A stretch of DNA of 64,000 bases from Gammaproteobacteria bacterium. GTDB lineage: Bacteria > Pseudomonadota > Gammaproteobacteria > Steroidobacterales > Steroidobacteraceae. Both the position numbers and the translations under genes were made by a program. Every line of letters starts with the position of its first letter. Within the stretch, counting starts at the first letter, position 1. Positions 43,608 to 52,025 of the stretch are shown in pieces. A model generated the notes under the pieces. It was not told the DNA's origin and searched no databases. It worked only from the letters and a program-made list of their open reading frames with translations. The DNA lies in assembly GCA_947452065.1 (NCBI GenBank), contig CANGBB010000001.1:62001-126000 (forward strand). The letters run 5' to 3'.

Positions 43608-44404
43608 GCCGGCACCGCCAGCTGTCCGGAGCGCTCGGCTGCACTCAGGGTCAGGATTTCGTGGCCATCGGGGGTCACCAGCACCATGTGTTCCCATTGG
43701 GCCGACAGCGAATGGTCCTTGGTGACCACCGTCCACCCGTCGGGCAGCACACGGGTGTGCCGCTTGCCGGCGTTGATCATGGGCTCGATGGTGAAGACCA
43801 TGCCGGCCTTCAGTTCCATGCCCGTGCCGGGCTGACCGTAGTGCAGGATCTGCGGTTCCTCGTGATACACGCGACCGATGCCATGGCCGCAGTATTCGCG
43901 CACCACGCTGAACCCCGCGGCCTCGGTGTGCATCTGGATCGCGTGACCGATGTCGCCCAGATGCGCACCCGGGCGCACCACGGAAATGCCGCGAAACATG
44001 GCCTCGCGACAAACTTCGCTGAGCCGGCGCGCCAGCACCGAGGGTTCGCCGACGTAGTACATCCGGCTGGTGTCGCCATGAAAGCCGTCGTCGATGACCG
44101 CCACGTCGATGTTCACGATGTCCCCGGTGCGCAGCACCTTCTCATTGGGGATGCCGTGGCAGACCACGTGGTTGACCGAGGTGCAGACCGTCTTGGGAAA
44201 GCCCCGGTAGCCCACATTGGCCGGTATGGTTTTCTGGCTTTTGACGATGAATTCGTTGCAGATCCTGTCCAGATCGTCCGTGCTGACCCCGGCCCGGACG
44301 TGCTCACCGATCATGTCCAGGACATCCGCGGCCAGACGGCCGGAGCGGCGCAATCTTTCCTGTTCTTCGGGGGTCTTGGGGCGGACTTGGGCGGATCGGA
44401 GCAT
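43604..44404 (-). CDS. map: Methionine aminopeptidase, type I
   Basis: Removes N-terminal Met from new proteins. 266 aa from ATG 44404 (MLRSAQVRPKTPEEQERLRR). The five metal ligands are seen: two Asp in NIDVAVIDDGFHGDTSRM, His in CGHGIGRVYHEEP, Glu in FTIEPMI and Glu in QWEHMVLV. A further ATG at 44452 would add 16 basic residues and is possible but less typical. It opens the map-glnD-dapC-dapD operon, divergent from rpsB as in E. coli. Confidence 0.95.
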   Translation of the reverse strand: MLRSAQVRPKTPEEQERLRRSGRLAADVLDMIGEHVRAGVSTDDLDRICNEFIVKSQKTIPANVGYRGFPKTVCTSVNHVVCHGIPNEKVLRTGDIVNIDVAVIDDGFHGDTSRMYYVGEPSVLARRLSEVCREAMFRGISVVRPGAHLGDIGHAIQMHTEAAGFSVVREYCGHGIGRVYHEEPQILHYGQPGTGMELKAGMVFTIEPMINAGKRHTRVLPDGWTVVTKDHSLSAQWEHMVLVTPDGHEILTLSAAERSGQLAVPA

Positions 44405-44431
44405 GGGTAGGGATTCTCTAGGCCGGGCGCG

Positions 44432-44460
44432 TTGTTCACGGGCAAAACTCATGGTATAAA
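44432..44460 (+). promoter_or_regulatory. Extended -10 promoter of rpsB-tsf
   Basis: TTGTTC (44432-44437), 17 bases, TATAAA (44455-44460) with the extended TGG directly before it, then GC-rich GCGCGGCC. The discriminator suggests ppGpp/DksA control, fitting a ribosomal-protein gene. The predicted leader is about 115 bases and may carry S2-dependent autoregulation as in other Gammaproteobacteria; I did not verify the fold. Confidence 0.7.
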
Positions 44461-44580
44461 GCGCGGCCTTTTTTGGCAACGTAATCCACACGCGCATCAA
44501 GCACTTGCGGCCGGGTGTCCCAGACGAAGGGATTGCCGTCAAGGATGCGCGGAGGCCACAACCCGACAAGGAGTAGAGCT

Positions 44581-45570
44581 ATGTCCAGTGTGTCAATGCG
44601 ACAGATGCTGGAAGCGGGCGTCCATTTCGGACATCAGACCCGTTTCTGGAACCCGAAGATGGCCCCGTTCATCTTTGGTGAACGCAACAATATCCACATC
44701 ATCAATCTGGAAAAGACCCAGCCGATGTTCGCGGAGGCCGTGGCCTTCCTGAAGCGGATGGTTGCTGACGGCGGCACGGCGCTGTTTGTCGGCACCAAGC
44801 GCTCGGCGCGCGACGCTGTCGCCGCGGAAGCCACCCGTTGCGGTATGCCCTATGTCAACCAGCGCTGGCTGGGCGGCATGCTGACCAATTTCAAGACCAT
44901 CCGCGGATCAATCAAGCGGCTGGCCGAACTGCAGGAGCTCACTGCTTCCGGCGCCATCGAAAAGCGCGGCAAGAAAGAAGCCACGATGCTTCGCCGCGAG
45001 ATGATCAAGCTCGAAAAGAGCCTCGGCGGCATCAAGGCGATGGAAAATCTGCCGGACGTGCTGTTCGTCATCGACGTCGGCCACGAGCACATTGCTCTCC
45101 ATGAGTCGAAGAAGCTCGGCATCCCCGTGGTCGCGGTGGTGGACACGAACTGCTCCCCTGACAACGTCGACATGGTCATCCCCGGCAACGATGACGCTAT
45201 GCGCGCCATCCAGCTGTATTGCGCCGCCATGGCGGACGCCGTGCTGGAAGGCAAGGCCAGCGTGCCGGCCGTCTCGGTCGGCGAGGATGACTTCGTCGAA
45301 CTCGACGAGCAGGGCAATCCCCGTCCGCGCGAGGACAAGGGCCGCGGCCGTCCGCAGGCTCCGGGTCGTGCCCGCCGCGCCGGTGCGCCAGCTCCGGCTG
45401 CGCGTCGTCGTCCGGCTGCCGCTCAGGCTGAGGTCGCTCCGGCGGCTGATGCCGTTGCCGAACTTGATGTGGATGTCGAAGACAGCGGCGATTCGTCGGC
45501 GGCTGGCAGCGTCAGCGCCTCGGTGCGCAAGCGCTCCACCACGGCGGCTCCTCGCCCGGGTCGCAGGTAA
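44581..45570 (+). CDS. rpsB: Ribosomal protein S2 with long C-terminal extension
   Basis: 329 aa; E. coli S2 is 241. The canonical body is clear: [59 protein letters not shown]. From about residue 245 there is an extra 85 residues, first basic ([21 protein letters not shown]), then Ala/Pro-rich, then acidic ([11 protein letters not shown]), ending RPGRR. Start at ATG 44581 with AAGGAG upstream (from 44570). S2 binds the back of the 30S subunit late in assembly. tsf follows after five bases. Confidence 0.96.
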   Translation: MSSVSMRQMLEAGVHFGHQTRFWNPKMAPFIFGERNNIHIINLEKTQPMFAEAVAFLKRMVADGGTALFVGTKRSARDAVAAEATRCGMPYVNQRWLGGMLTNFKTIRGSIKRLAELQELTASGAIEKRGKKEATMLRREMIKLEKSLGGIKAMENLPDVLFVIDVGHEHIALHESKKLGIPVVAVVDTNCSPDNVDMVIPGNDDAMRAIQLYCAAMADAVLEGKASVPAVSVGEDDFVELDEQGNPRPREDKGRGRPQAPGRARRAGAPAPAARRRPAAAQAEVAPAADAVAELDVDVEDSGDSSAAGSVSASVRKRSTTAAPRPGRR

Positions 45571-45575
45571 TCGGC

Positions 45576-46478
45576 ATGAGCATCACTGCTGAACAGGTGA
45601 AGCAGCTCCGCGAGCGGACCGGCGCGGGCATGATGGAGTGCAAGAAGGCGCTGGTTGAGACCGGCGGCGATCTGGATGCGGCCGCCGAACTGATGCGCAA
45701 GCAGGGTTTGGCCAAGGCTGACAAGAAGGCCGCCCGCGTTGCTGCCGAAGGCGTGGTCATCGTGGAGAAGTCGACCGACGGCCGCACTGCGGTGCTGGTC
45801 GAGGTCAACTGCGAAACGGACTTCGTGGCGCGTGAGGCTGAGTTCCGCGAATTTGCCGCTGCTGTCGGCAAGGTGGCGCTGGCCGGCAAGCTCACGGATG
45901 TCGCAGCGCTGGGTGAAGCCCGCCTGCCCAGCGGCGAGACGGTCGACGAACGTCGTCGTGCGCTGGTTGCCAAGATCGGCGAGAACATTTCGCTCCGTCG
46001 TGTCGCTCTGACTTCCAGCAGCGGCTTCCTCGGCGCTTACCTGCACGGTTCGCGCATCGGGACGCTGGTGGCCACTGAAGGTGGCAGCGAGGATCTGGCC
46101 CGCGATCTGGCCATGCAGGTGGCGGCTTCCAACCCGCGCTTCCTCAGCAGTGCCGAGGTGCCGGCGGATGAGCTGGCGCGCGAGCGCACCATTGCCATCG
46201 ACCAGATGAAGCTCGATCCGAAGAACGCCAACAAGCCGGAAGAGATGCTTGGCAAGATCGTCGAGGGTAAGGTCGCCAAGGTGTTCGCTGAACAGGCGCT
46301 ACTCACTCAGCTGTTCGTCAAGGACGACAAGCTGACGGTGGAGAAGCTGCTGAAGTCGGCCAACGCCAAGGTCACGTCATTCACCCGCTTTGAGGTCGGC
46401 GCCGGAATCGAAAAGGTCAAGGAAGACTACGTCGCCGAAATTCAAAAACAGGTGGAGGCGGCGCGCGGCGCCAACTGA
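45576..46478 (+). CDS. tsf: Elongation factor Ts
   Basis: Nucleotide-exchange factor for EF-Tu. 300 aa (E. coli 283). The N-terminal UBA-like domain has VKQLRERTGAGMMECKKALVE; the core contains the EF-Tu contact VNCETDFVAREAEF, followed by two subdomains and the coiled-coil region. Second gene of the rpsB-tsf operon, which ends at a strong terminator right after this gene. Confidence 0.97.
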   Translation: MSITAEQVKQLRERTGAGMMECKKALVETGGDLDAAAELMRKQGLAKADKKAARVAAEGVVIVEKSTDGRTAVLVEVNCETDFVAREAEFREFAAAVGKVALAGKLTDVAALGEARLPSGETVDERRRALVAKIGENISLRRVALTSSSGFLGAYLHGSRIGTLVATEGGSEDLARDLAMQVAASNPRFLSSAEVPADELARERTIAIDQMKLDPKNANKPEEMLGKIVEGKVAKVFAEQALLTQLFVKDDKLTVEKLLKSANAKVTSFTRFEVGAGIEKVKEDYVAEIQKQVEAARGAN

Positions 46479-46483
46479 CCGCC

Positions 46484-46512
46484 GAAACCCCGCCCTGTGC
46501 GGGGTTTCTTTT
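46484..46512 (+). terminator. Rho-independent terminator after tsf
   Basis: GAAACCCCGC-cctgt-GCGGGGTTTC, perfect 10-base stem with a 5-base loop, followed by TTTT. The clearest intrinsic terminator in the window; it separates rpsB-tsf from pyrH. Confidence 0.92.
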
Positions 46513-46550
46513 GTGGCACACTGGATTTTGAAGACCATGGGAGCTTTGAC

Positions 46551-47282
46551 ATGAATAGCGTCGCGCGACCGCCAACGGGACAGCGGATCCTCGTCAAGCT
46601 TTCGGGTGAGGCTTTGTTGGGCGATGCTGACTACGGCATCGACCCGCAGATGATCAAGCGGGTGGCTGGTGAGCTGCGCGATGTGCAGCAGCTCGGCAAC
46701 CAGGTGGCGGTGGTAATTGGCGGCGGAAATATCTTCCGCGGTGCAGGTCTTGCCCGCGCCGGCATGGACCGCGTGACCGCCGATCAGATGGGCATGCTGG
46801 CCACGGTCATGAATGCGCTGGCAATGCAGGACGCGCTGGAGTCGTTGGGTGTGTATGCCCGCGTGATGTCGGCCATCCGCATCAACGAAGTGTGCGAAGA
46901 CTACATCCGCCGGCGCGCTGTGCGGCATCTGGAAAAGGGGCGCGTGGTGATCTGCGCGGCCGGCACCGGCAATCCGTTCTTCACCACCGACACCGCGGCC
47001 AGTTTGCGCGCCATCGAGATCGAGGCCAACCTGCTGCTGAAGGCCACCAAGGTTAACGGCATCTACAGCGATGACCCGATGCGCAATCCCGACGCCCGGC
47101 ACTATCCGCGGCTGACCTTCGATCAGGTCCTGGCCGAGCGGCTGAACGTCATGGATGCCACCGCCATCGTTATGTGCCGCGACCACAAGCTGCCTTTGCG
47201 CGTGTTCAACCTCAACACCCACGGCGACCTGCTGCGCATCATGCAGGGTGTCGACGTCGGTACTCTGGTCACTCATTCCTGA
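46551..47282 (+). CDS. pyrH: UMP kinase
   Basis: 243 aa amino-acid-kinase-fold enzyme making UDP from UMP, hexameric and GTP-activated. [41 protein letters not shown] and [12 protein letters not shown] are the family blocks. ATG 46551 follows GGGAG; the frame is open into the tsf terminator but starts there would be untranslated. Leads the pyrH-frr segment downstream of the terminator. Confidence 0.97.
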   Translation: MNSVARPPTGQRILVKLSGEALLGDADYGIDPQMIKRVAGELRDVQQLGNQVAVVIGGGNIFRGAGLARAGMDRVTADQMGMLATVMNALAMQDALESLGVYARVMSAIRINEVCEDYIRRRAVRHLEKGRVVICAAGTGNPFFTTDTAASLRAIEIEANLLLKATKVNGIYSDDPMRNPDARHYPRLTFDQVLAERLNVMDATAIVMCRDHKLPLRVFNLNTHGDLLRIMQGVDVGTLVTHS

Positions 47283-47312
47283 GCCGGAACGCCTCCGGAG
47301 GAGAACCCATTC

Positions 47313-47870
47313 ATGATTGACGACCTCAAGAAAGACGCCACTGCGCGGATGCAGAAGTGTGTGCAGGTTTTCCAGGGTGACCTGAAAAAGCTGCGTACCG
47401 GGCGCGCGCACCCGAGCTTAGTCGAACACCTGAAGGTCGATTATTACGGCTCGGATGTTCCGCTGTCTCAGGTGGCCAATATCGCGATCGAAGACGCCCG
47501 CACCATCGTGGTCTCGCCGTGGGAGAAGTCCATGGTGCAGGCCATCGAAAAGACGATCTACAAATCCGATCTCGGCCTTACGCCGATGACGGCCGGCACC
47601 GTGATTCGTGTGCCGTTACCTCCGCTCACCGAGGAGCGGCGTCGCGACATCATCAAGATCGTGAAGCAGGAATGCGAGAACGCGCGCGTCGCGGTGCGCA
47701 ACGTGCGGCGCGATGTGCTTGCCGACCTCAAAGAGATGCAGAAGGAAAAGCTCATCTCGCAGGACGAGGAGCGCAAGGCGGCTGAAGATATCCAGAAGCT
47801 GACCGACAAGCACATCGCTGATCTTGAGCAGGTGATGGCGGCCAAGGAAAAGGAGATCCTGCAGGTCTGA
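47313..47870 (+). CDS. frr: Ribosome recycling factor
   Basis: 185 aa, exactly the E. coli length. Splits post-termination ribosomes with EF-G. Conserved segments: LRTGRAHPSLVEHLKVDYYG, PWEKSMVQAIEKTIYKSDLGLTP (in part), PLPPLTEERRRDIIK. GGAGGAG lies just before the ATG at 47313. uppS begins 26 bases downstream. Confidence 0.97.
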   Translation: MIDDLKKDATARMQKCVQVFQGDLKKLRTGRAHPSLVEHLKVDYYGSDVPLSQVANIAIEDARTIVVSPWEKSMVQAIEKTIYKSDLGLTPMTAGTVIRVPLPPLTEERRRDIIKIVKQECENARVAVRNVRRDVLADLKEMQKEKLISQDEERKAAEDIQKLTDKHIADLEQVMAAKEKEILQV

Positions 47871-47896
47871 GCGCCGCGGGCGCTCCCTGTCAGCTC

Positions 47897-48631
47897 ATGA
47901 CGCTGCCGCGTCACATCGCTGTGATCATGGATGGCAACGGCCGCTGGGCCGAGGCACGCGGTCTGCCGCGCAGCAGCGGCCACCAGCACGGGCTGGAGCC
48001 GGTGCGCATGTGCATCCGCCGCTGCCGGCATTACGGCATCGAAGCGCTCACTGTGTATGCCTTCAGCAGCGAGAACTGGCGACGGCCGTCGGCCGAGGTC
48101 AGTGGCCTGATGAATCTTTTCTTTGACGCGCTGGAAAGCGACACCGGCTCCTTGCTGGAAAACGGCGTGCGTTTGCGCTTCATCGGTGATCGTGACTCGC
48201 TTGAACCGGCTCTGCGTGCACGCATGGCCGAGTCCGAGCAGCGAACGGCAGCCAATCATCAGCTCAGCTTCCAAGTGGCTGTTAGCTACGGTGGCCGAAA
48301 CGATCTGATGCGTGCGGCGCGCACCTTGGCCGAGCGCTGTGTGCGCGGTGAGTTGCGTTCTGAGCAGATCGACGAAGCCGCTGTGGCCGGTGAGGTCTCG
48401 TTGGCGGGATTGCCGGAGCCCGATCTGTTCATCCGCACCGGCGGCGAACAGCGCATCTCCAATTTCCTACTGTGGAACATCGCTTACTCCGAGCTGTACT
48501 TCACGGACACGCTCTGGCCGGATTTCGACGAGGCCGCATTCGACGCTGCGCTTCAGCAGTTCGCCACGCGGCAGCGGCGCTTTGGGCTGACCGGTGCACA
48601 GGTGGTTGGCAGTCAGGCGGGGCAGCACTGA
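47897..48631 (+). CDS. uppS: Undecaprenyl-diphosphate synthase (cis-prenyltransferase)
   Basis: 244 aa. Builds the C55 lipid carrier used for peptidoglycan and O-antigen. HIAVIMDGNGRWAEARG holds catalytic D12; FSSENWRRP, SYGGRNDL, and RTGGEQRISNFLLWNIAYSE are the other family motifs. The stop TGA shares its last base with the cdsA ATG. Confidence 0.96.
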   Translation: MTLPRHIAVIMDGNGRWAEARGLPRSSGHQHGLEPVRMCIRRCRHYGIEALTVYAFSSENWRRPSAEVSGLMNLFFDALESDTGSLLENGVRLRFIGDRDSLEPALRARMAESEQRTAANHQLSFQVAVSYGGRNDLMRAARTLAERCVRGELRSEQIDEAAVAGEVSLAGLPEPDLFIRTGGEQRISNFLLWNIAYSELYFTDTLWPDFDEAAFDAALQQFATRQRRFGLTGAQVVGSQAGQH

Positions 48632-49431
48632 TGCGCATGCGGATCATCACTGCGGTGGTGCTATGCGCGGTGCTCATTGGAGCGCTGGCGCAGCCCGATC
48701 CAGCCTACTTCGGTGCTGTGCTCGGCCTGCTGGTGCTCGGTGCGGCCTGGGAATGGTCGGCCTTCCTGCAATTGCCGAGCACTGCCGCACGTCTGGGCTA
48801 TGTGCTGCTGGTGCTGGGCGGATGCACGGCCACGCGCAAATATCTTTGGGCGCCCGATCATTTCGAGTGGCTGCTGCGCTTTGCCGTGCTCTGGTGGCTG
48901 ATTGCTCTGCTCTGGGTAGGACGAGCGCCAGCGCGTATTGGCCGCTGGCCGGCTGCTCTGGCAGGTCTTTGTGTGCTGGTGCCCGCTGTCACCACACTGC
49001 TGCGCATTGCTGGTGAATGGCCCAACGGCGTACGCGAGGTTCTGCTCATCGCCGGCATCTCATCGGCCATGGATACGGGCGGCTACTTTGCCGGCCGTGC
49101 CTTCGGGCGCCACAAACTCGCGCCTCGCGTGTCACCGGGCAAGACCTGGGAAGGCGTTGTTGGCGGGCTGCTGCTGGTTCTCGCGCTGTCGTTGCTGGCG
49201 ACTCTCTGGCTGCCTTTTGCGCGCTGGCCTTTTGTCGGACTGGCCATGCTGAGCGCCGGTTTTTCGGTGGTCGGTGATCTGTTCGAGAGCCTGCTCAAGC
49301 GGGCCAATGGCCTGAAGGATAGCGGCCATCTGTTGCCCGGTCATGGCGGTGTGCTGGATCGCATCGACAGCATCGCTGCCGCCGCACCGGTCATGTGTCT
49401 GTCGCTGATCTGGCTGGGGGCGGGCGCGTGA
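48631..49431 (+). CDS. cdsA: Phosphatidate cytidylyltransferase
   Basis: 266 aa integral membrane enzyme making CDP-diacylglycerol for all phospholipids. Multiple membrane helices; the C-terminal signature is complete: SAMDTGGYFAGRAFGRHKLAPRVSPGKTWEG, then DLFESLLKRANGLKDSGHLLPGHGG and DRIDS. ATG 48631 overlaps the uppS stop. The stop overlaps the dxr GTG start. Confidence 0.95.
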   Translation: MRMRIITAVVLCAVLIGALAQPDPAYFGAVLGLLVLGAAWEWSAFLQLPSTAARLGYVLLVLGGCTATRKYLWAPDHFEWLLRFAVLWWLIALLWVGRAPARIGRWPAALAGLCVLVPAVTTLLRIAGEWPNGVREVLLIAGISSAMDTGGYFAGRAFGRHKLAPRVSPGKTWEGVVGGLLLVLALSLLATLWLPFARWPFVGLAMLSAGFSVVGDLFESLLKRANGLKDSGHLLPGHGGVLDRIDSIAAAAPVMCLSLIWLGAGA

Positions 49432-50636
49432 TTGGCGTCTGTGTGCTCGGTTCCACCGGCAGCATCGGTCGCAGCACGCTCGATGTGCTGGCCCGCCATC
49501 CCGATCGTTACCGCGTCATTTCTCTCGCGGCCCGGAGCGATGTGGCCGGACTCGCGCAGCAGTGTCTGCAGTTCCGTCCCGCGCGAGCGGCTCTGGCCGA
49601 TCCCGTTGCTGCACGCGAGCTGGCCCAGCAACTGCGCACTGAAGGATGCTCGACCGAAGTGCTGTCGGGTCCTGAGGCGCTGGCCGAGCTGGCGCGCGAT
49701 TCCGATGCGGCGGTAGTCATGGCCGCCATCAGTGGAGCAGCCGGGCTGCCCTCGACTCTGGCGGCAGCGCAGGCCGGCAAGCGGCTGCTGATCGCGAATA
49801 AAGAGTCCGTGGTGATGGCTGGCGCGTTGCTGCTCGATGCCGTGCGGCGCTCGGGCGCTGAGCTGATACCCATCGACAGTGAACACAATGCGATCTTCCA
49901 GTGCCTTCCGCCGGTCTGGCAGGTCGGTCAGCGCAGTGCAGGGGTGCGCCGTCTGCTGCTCACAGCCTCGGGTGGGCCTTTCCTAGACTGGCCCGCTGCG
50001 GCCATCGGTACGGCCACGCCGGAGCAGGCGGTGGCCCATCCGCGCTGGTCGATGGGCGCGAAGATCTCGGTCGACTCCGCAAGCCTGATGAACAAGGGGC
50101 TGGAACTCATTGAAGCGGCAGTGCTCTTCGGCATGCCGCCTGATGACATCGAAGTGCTGATCCATCCCGAAAGCGTGGTCCACTCACTCGTTGAATTCGT
50201 GGACGGATCGACGCTGGCGCAGCTCGGCTCGCCCGACATGCGTACCCCGATCGCGCAGGCGCTGGCTTGGCCCGAGCGCATTCCCGCCGGTGTAGAATTC
50301 TTGGACTTGCTCAAGGCCGGACAGCTCAACTTCCGGGCCCCGGATCTGGAGCGATTTCCCGCTCTGGCGCTGGCCCGTGCAGCGGCTCAGGCGGGTGGTC
50401 TGGCCAGCGTTTGGCTGAATGCTGCGGATGAAGTCGCAGTCGAAGCTTTCTTGGCCAAGCGATTGAACTTTGGGGATATTCCAGCGGTCATTGCAGATGT
50501 GATGGATCAGTTCTCGGGTGGACAATCGCAGGATCTCGCCGCAGTTTTGGCGGCCGACGCTGAGGCGCGTGCGCGCGCCGTGCAAGGCATCGCCGCGCCG
50601 CACCGGCTGTACCGTCTTGGCGGCCGCGCACCGTGA
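49428..50636 (+). CDS. dxr: 1-deoxy-D-xylulose 5-phosphate reductoisomerase
   Basis: 402 aa NADPH enzyme making MEP, second step of the non-mevalonate isoprenoid pathway. NADPH loop GSTGSIGRSTLDVL at the N-terminus, ANKESVVMAG, PIDSEHNAIFQCL (metal/substrate) and MNKGLELIEA, then IHPESVVHSLVE. GTG start at 49428 overlapping the cdsA stop. Links to uppS upstream, which uses the isoprenoid product. Confidence 0.96.
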   Translation: MIGVCVLGSTGSIGRSTLDVLARHPDRYRVISLAARSDVAGLAQQCLQFRPARAALADPVAARELAQQLRTEGCSTEVLSGPEALAELARDSDAAVVMAAISGAAGLPSTLAAAQAGKRLLIANKESVVMAGALLLDAVRRSGAELIPIDSEHNAIFQCLPPVWQVGQRSAGVRRLLLTASGGPFLDWPAAAIGTATPEQAVAHPRWSMGAKISVDSASLMNKGLELIEAAVLFGMPPDDIEVLIHPESVVHSLVEFVDGSTLAQLGSPDMRTPIAQALAWPERIPAGVEFLDLLKAGQLNFRAPDLERFPALALARAAAQAGGLASVWLNAADEVAVEAFLAKRLNFGDIPAVIADVMDQFSGGQSQDLAAVLAADAEARARAVQGIAAPHRLYRLGGRAP

Positions 50637-52003
50637 GCGTCTCCTGGCAGCATTTGCTGGCGTTTCTAGTAGCCGTCTGCCTGCTGGTGACGGTGCACGA
50701 GTTTGGCCATTACTGGGTGGCCCGCAAGCTGGGCTTCAAGGTACTGCGTTTTTCAGTCGGCTTCGGGCGACCGCTGTGGCAGCGCGTAGCCGGTCCTGAT
50801 CAAACCGAGTACGTCCTCGGTCTGGTGCCGCTCGGCGGCTACGTCAAGCTGCTGGACGAGCGCAACGGTCCGGTGCTGCCGGAAGAGATGAATCGTGCCT
50901 TCGGGCGGCGTCCGCACTGGCAGCGTATCGCTGTGCTGCTGGCTGGTCCGGCCTTCAACTTCATCTTCGCAATCCTCGTTCTGGCCGGCATGTTGTGGGC
51001 CAGTGGCGTGACCGAGGTGCGTCCGGTGGTCGGCGATATCGCTGAGGCCACGCCTCTGGGTCGCGCGGGCCTGCAGCATGGCGACGAAGTGCTGGCGGTC
51101 AATGGCCAACTGACCACCAGCACCGAACAGGTGGTGATGGGTCTGGTCGATGCCGTGAGCGGTACCGATGCGCTCAAACTGCGGGTGCGTGACGGCGCGG
51201 GCGCGGTGCGCGAGCTGCCAGTGGATTTGCCTGAGCGCAGCGAGCGGGTGCGCCTGTCCGATCCCGGTGCGCTGATGAGCGGACTCGGATTGCGCTTCCT
51301 CGAGGCCCCAATTCCACCCGTGCTGGGTAATGTGCTGCCAGGCCCCGCCGCCAGTGCCGGATTGAAGCCGGGGGATGAGGTTCTGAGCGTCAACGGCGAG
51401 CCGGTGCGCGACTTTCAGGCGCTGGCCAAGCAGATCGGTGCACACGGCGGTGAATCGGTACAGATGCGCATCCGCCGCGGTCAGGCCGAGCAGACAGTCA
51501 CCGTCCAGGTGCTCGCTGAAGAGGTGGGTGGCCAGCAGGTGGGCCGCATCCATGTGGCCGCGCCCCCGGCGCGCGTCGATCAGCGGCTGCTGCGTCATGT
51601 GGCGCTGGGCCCGGTACAGTCGCTGCAGAAGTCGGTACAACGCTGCTGGGAACTGACAGCCCTGCAGGCCCGCCTGATGTGGCGCATGGTCTTCGGTCAG
51701 GTATCGGTGCGGAATATCAGCGGTCCGCTGTCCATCGCGCAGATGGCAGGCGATTCGGCGATGGCCGGAACGGCGGCATTCCTGTGGTTCCTGGTGATGA
51801 TCAGTCTGGCCCTGGGGTTCATGAACCTGCTGCCCATCCCCATATTGGATGGCGGTCAGGTCATCATGCAGGCTATAGAATGGATCAAGGGGAGCCCGCT
51901 GTCAGAACGTGTTCAGCTGGCCGGCCAGCAGGTCGGTATCATGCTGGTGGTTCTGCTGATGGGTATCGCGCTGTATAACGATATCGCGCGTCAGTTCGGT
52001 TGA
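50633..52003 (+). CDS. rseP: RseP, site-2 intramembrane metalloprotease
   Basis: 456 aa. Zinc site HEFGH (22-26) in the first membrane helix, with the third ligand in LLPIPILDGG in a C-terminal helix; two PDZ domains (about 115-290) lie between. Cleaves RseA in the sigma-E envelope stress response and clears signal-peptide remnants. GTG start overlapping the dxr stop. Immediately upstream of bamA, whose client failures trigger sigma-E. Confidence 0.95.
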   Translation: MSVSWQHLLAFLVAVCLLVTVHEFGHYWVARKLGFKVLRFSVGFGRPLWQRVAGPDQTEYVLGLVPLGGYVKLLDERNGPVLPEEMNRAFGRRPHWQRIAVLLAGPAFNFIFAILVLAGMLWASGVTEVRPVVGDIAEATPLGRAGLQHGDEVLAVNGQLTTSTEQVVMGLVDAVSGTDALKLRVRDGAGAVRELPVDLPERSERVRLSDPGALMSGLGLRFLEAPIPPVLGNVLPGPAASAGLKPGDEVLSVNGEPVRDFQALAKQIGAHGGESVQMRIRRGQAEQTVTVQVLAEEVGGQQVGRIHVAAPPARVDQRLLRHVALGPVQSLQKSVQRCWELTALQARLMWRMVFGQVSVRNISGPLSIAQMAGDSAMAGTAAFLWFLVMISLALGFMNLLPIPILDGGQVIMQAIEWIKGSPLSERVQLAGQQVGIMLVVLLMGIALYNDIARQFG

Positions 52004-52025
52004 TTTCCACAAAGGTCGGTGGCGA

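Noticed and set aside
43608-44012. N-terminal extension of glnD by 135 residues
   Set aside because: The extension is map sequence read out of frame (Arg/Gly/His-rich); the family start is the ATG overlapping the map stop.
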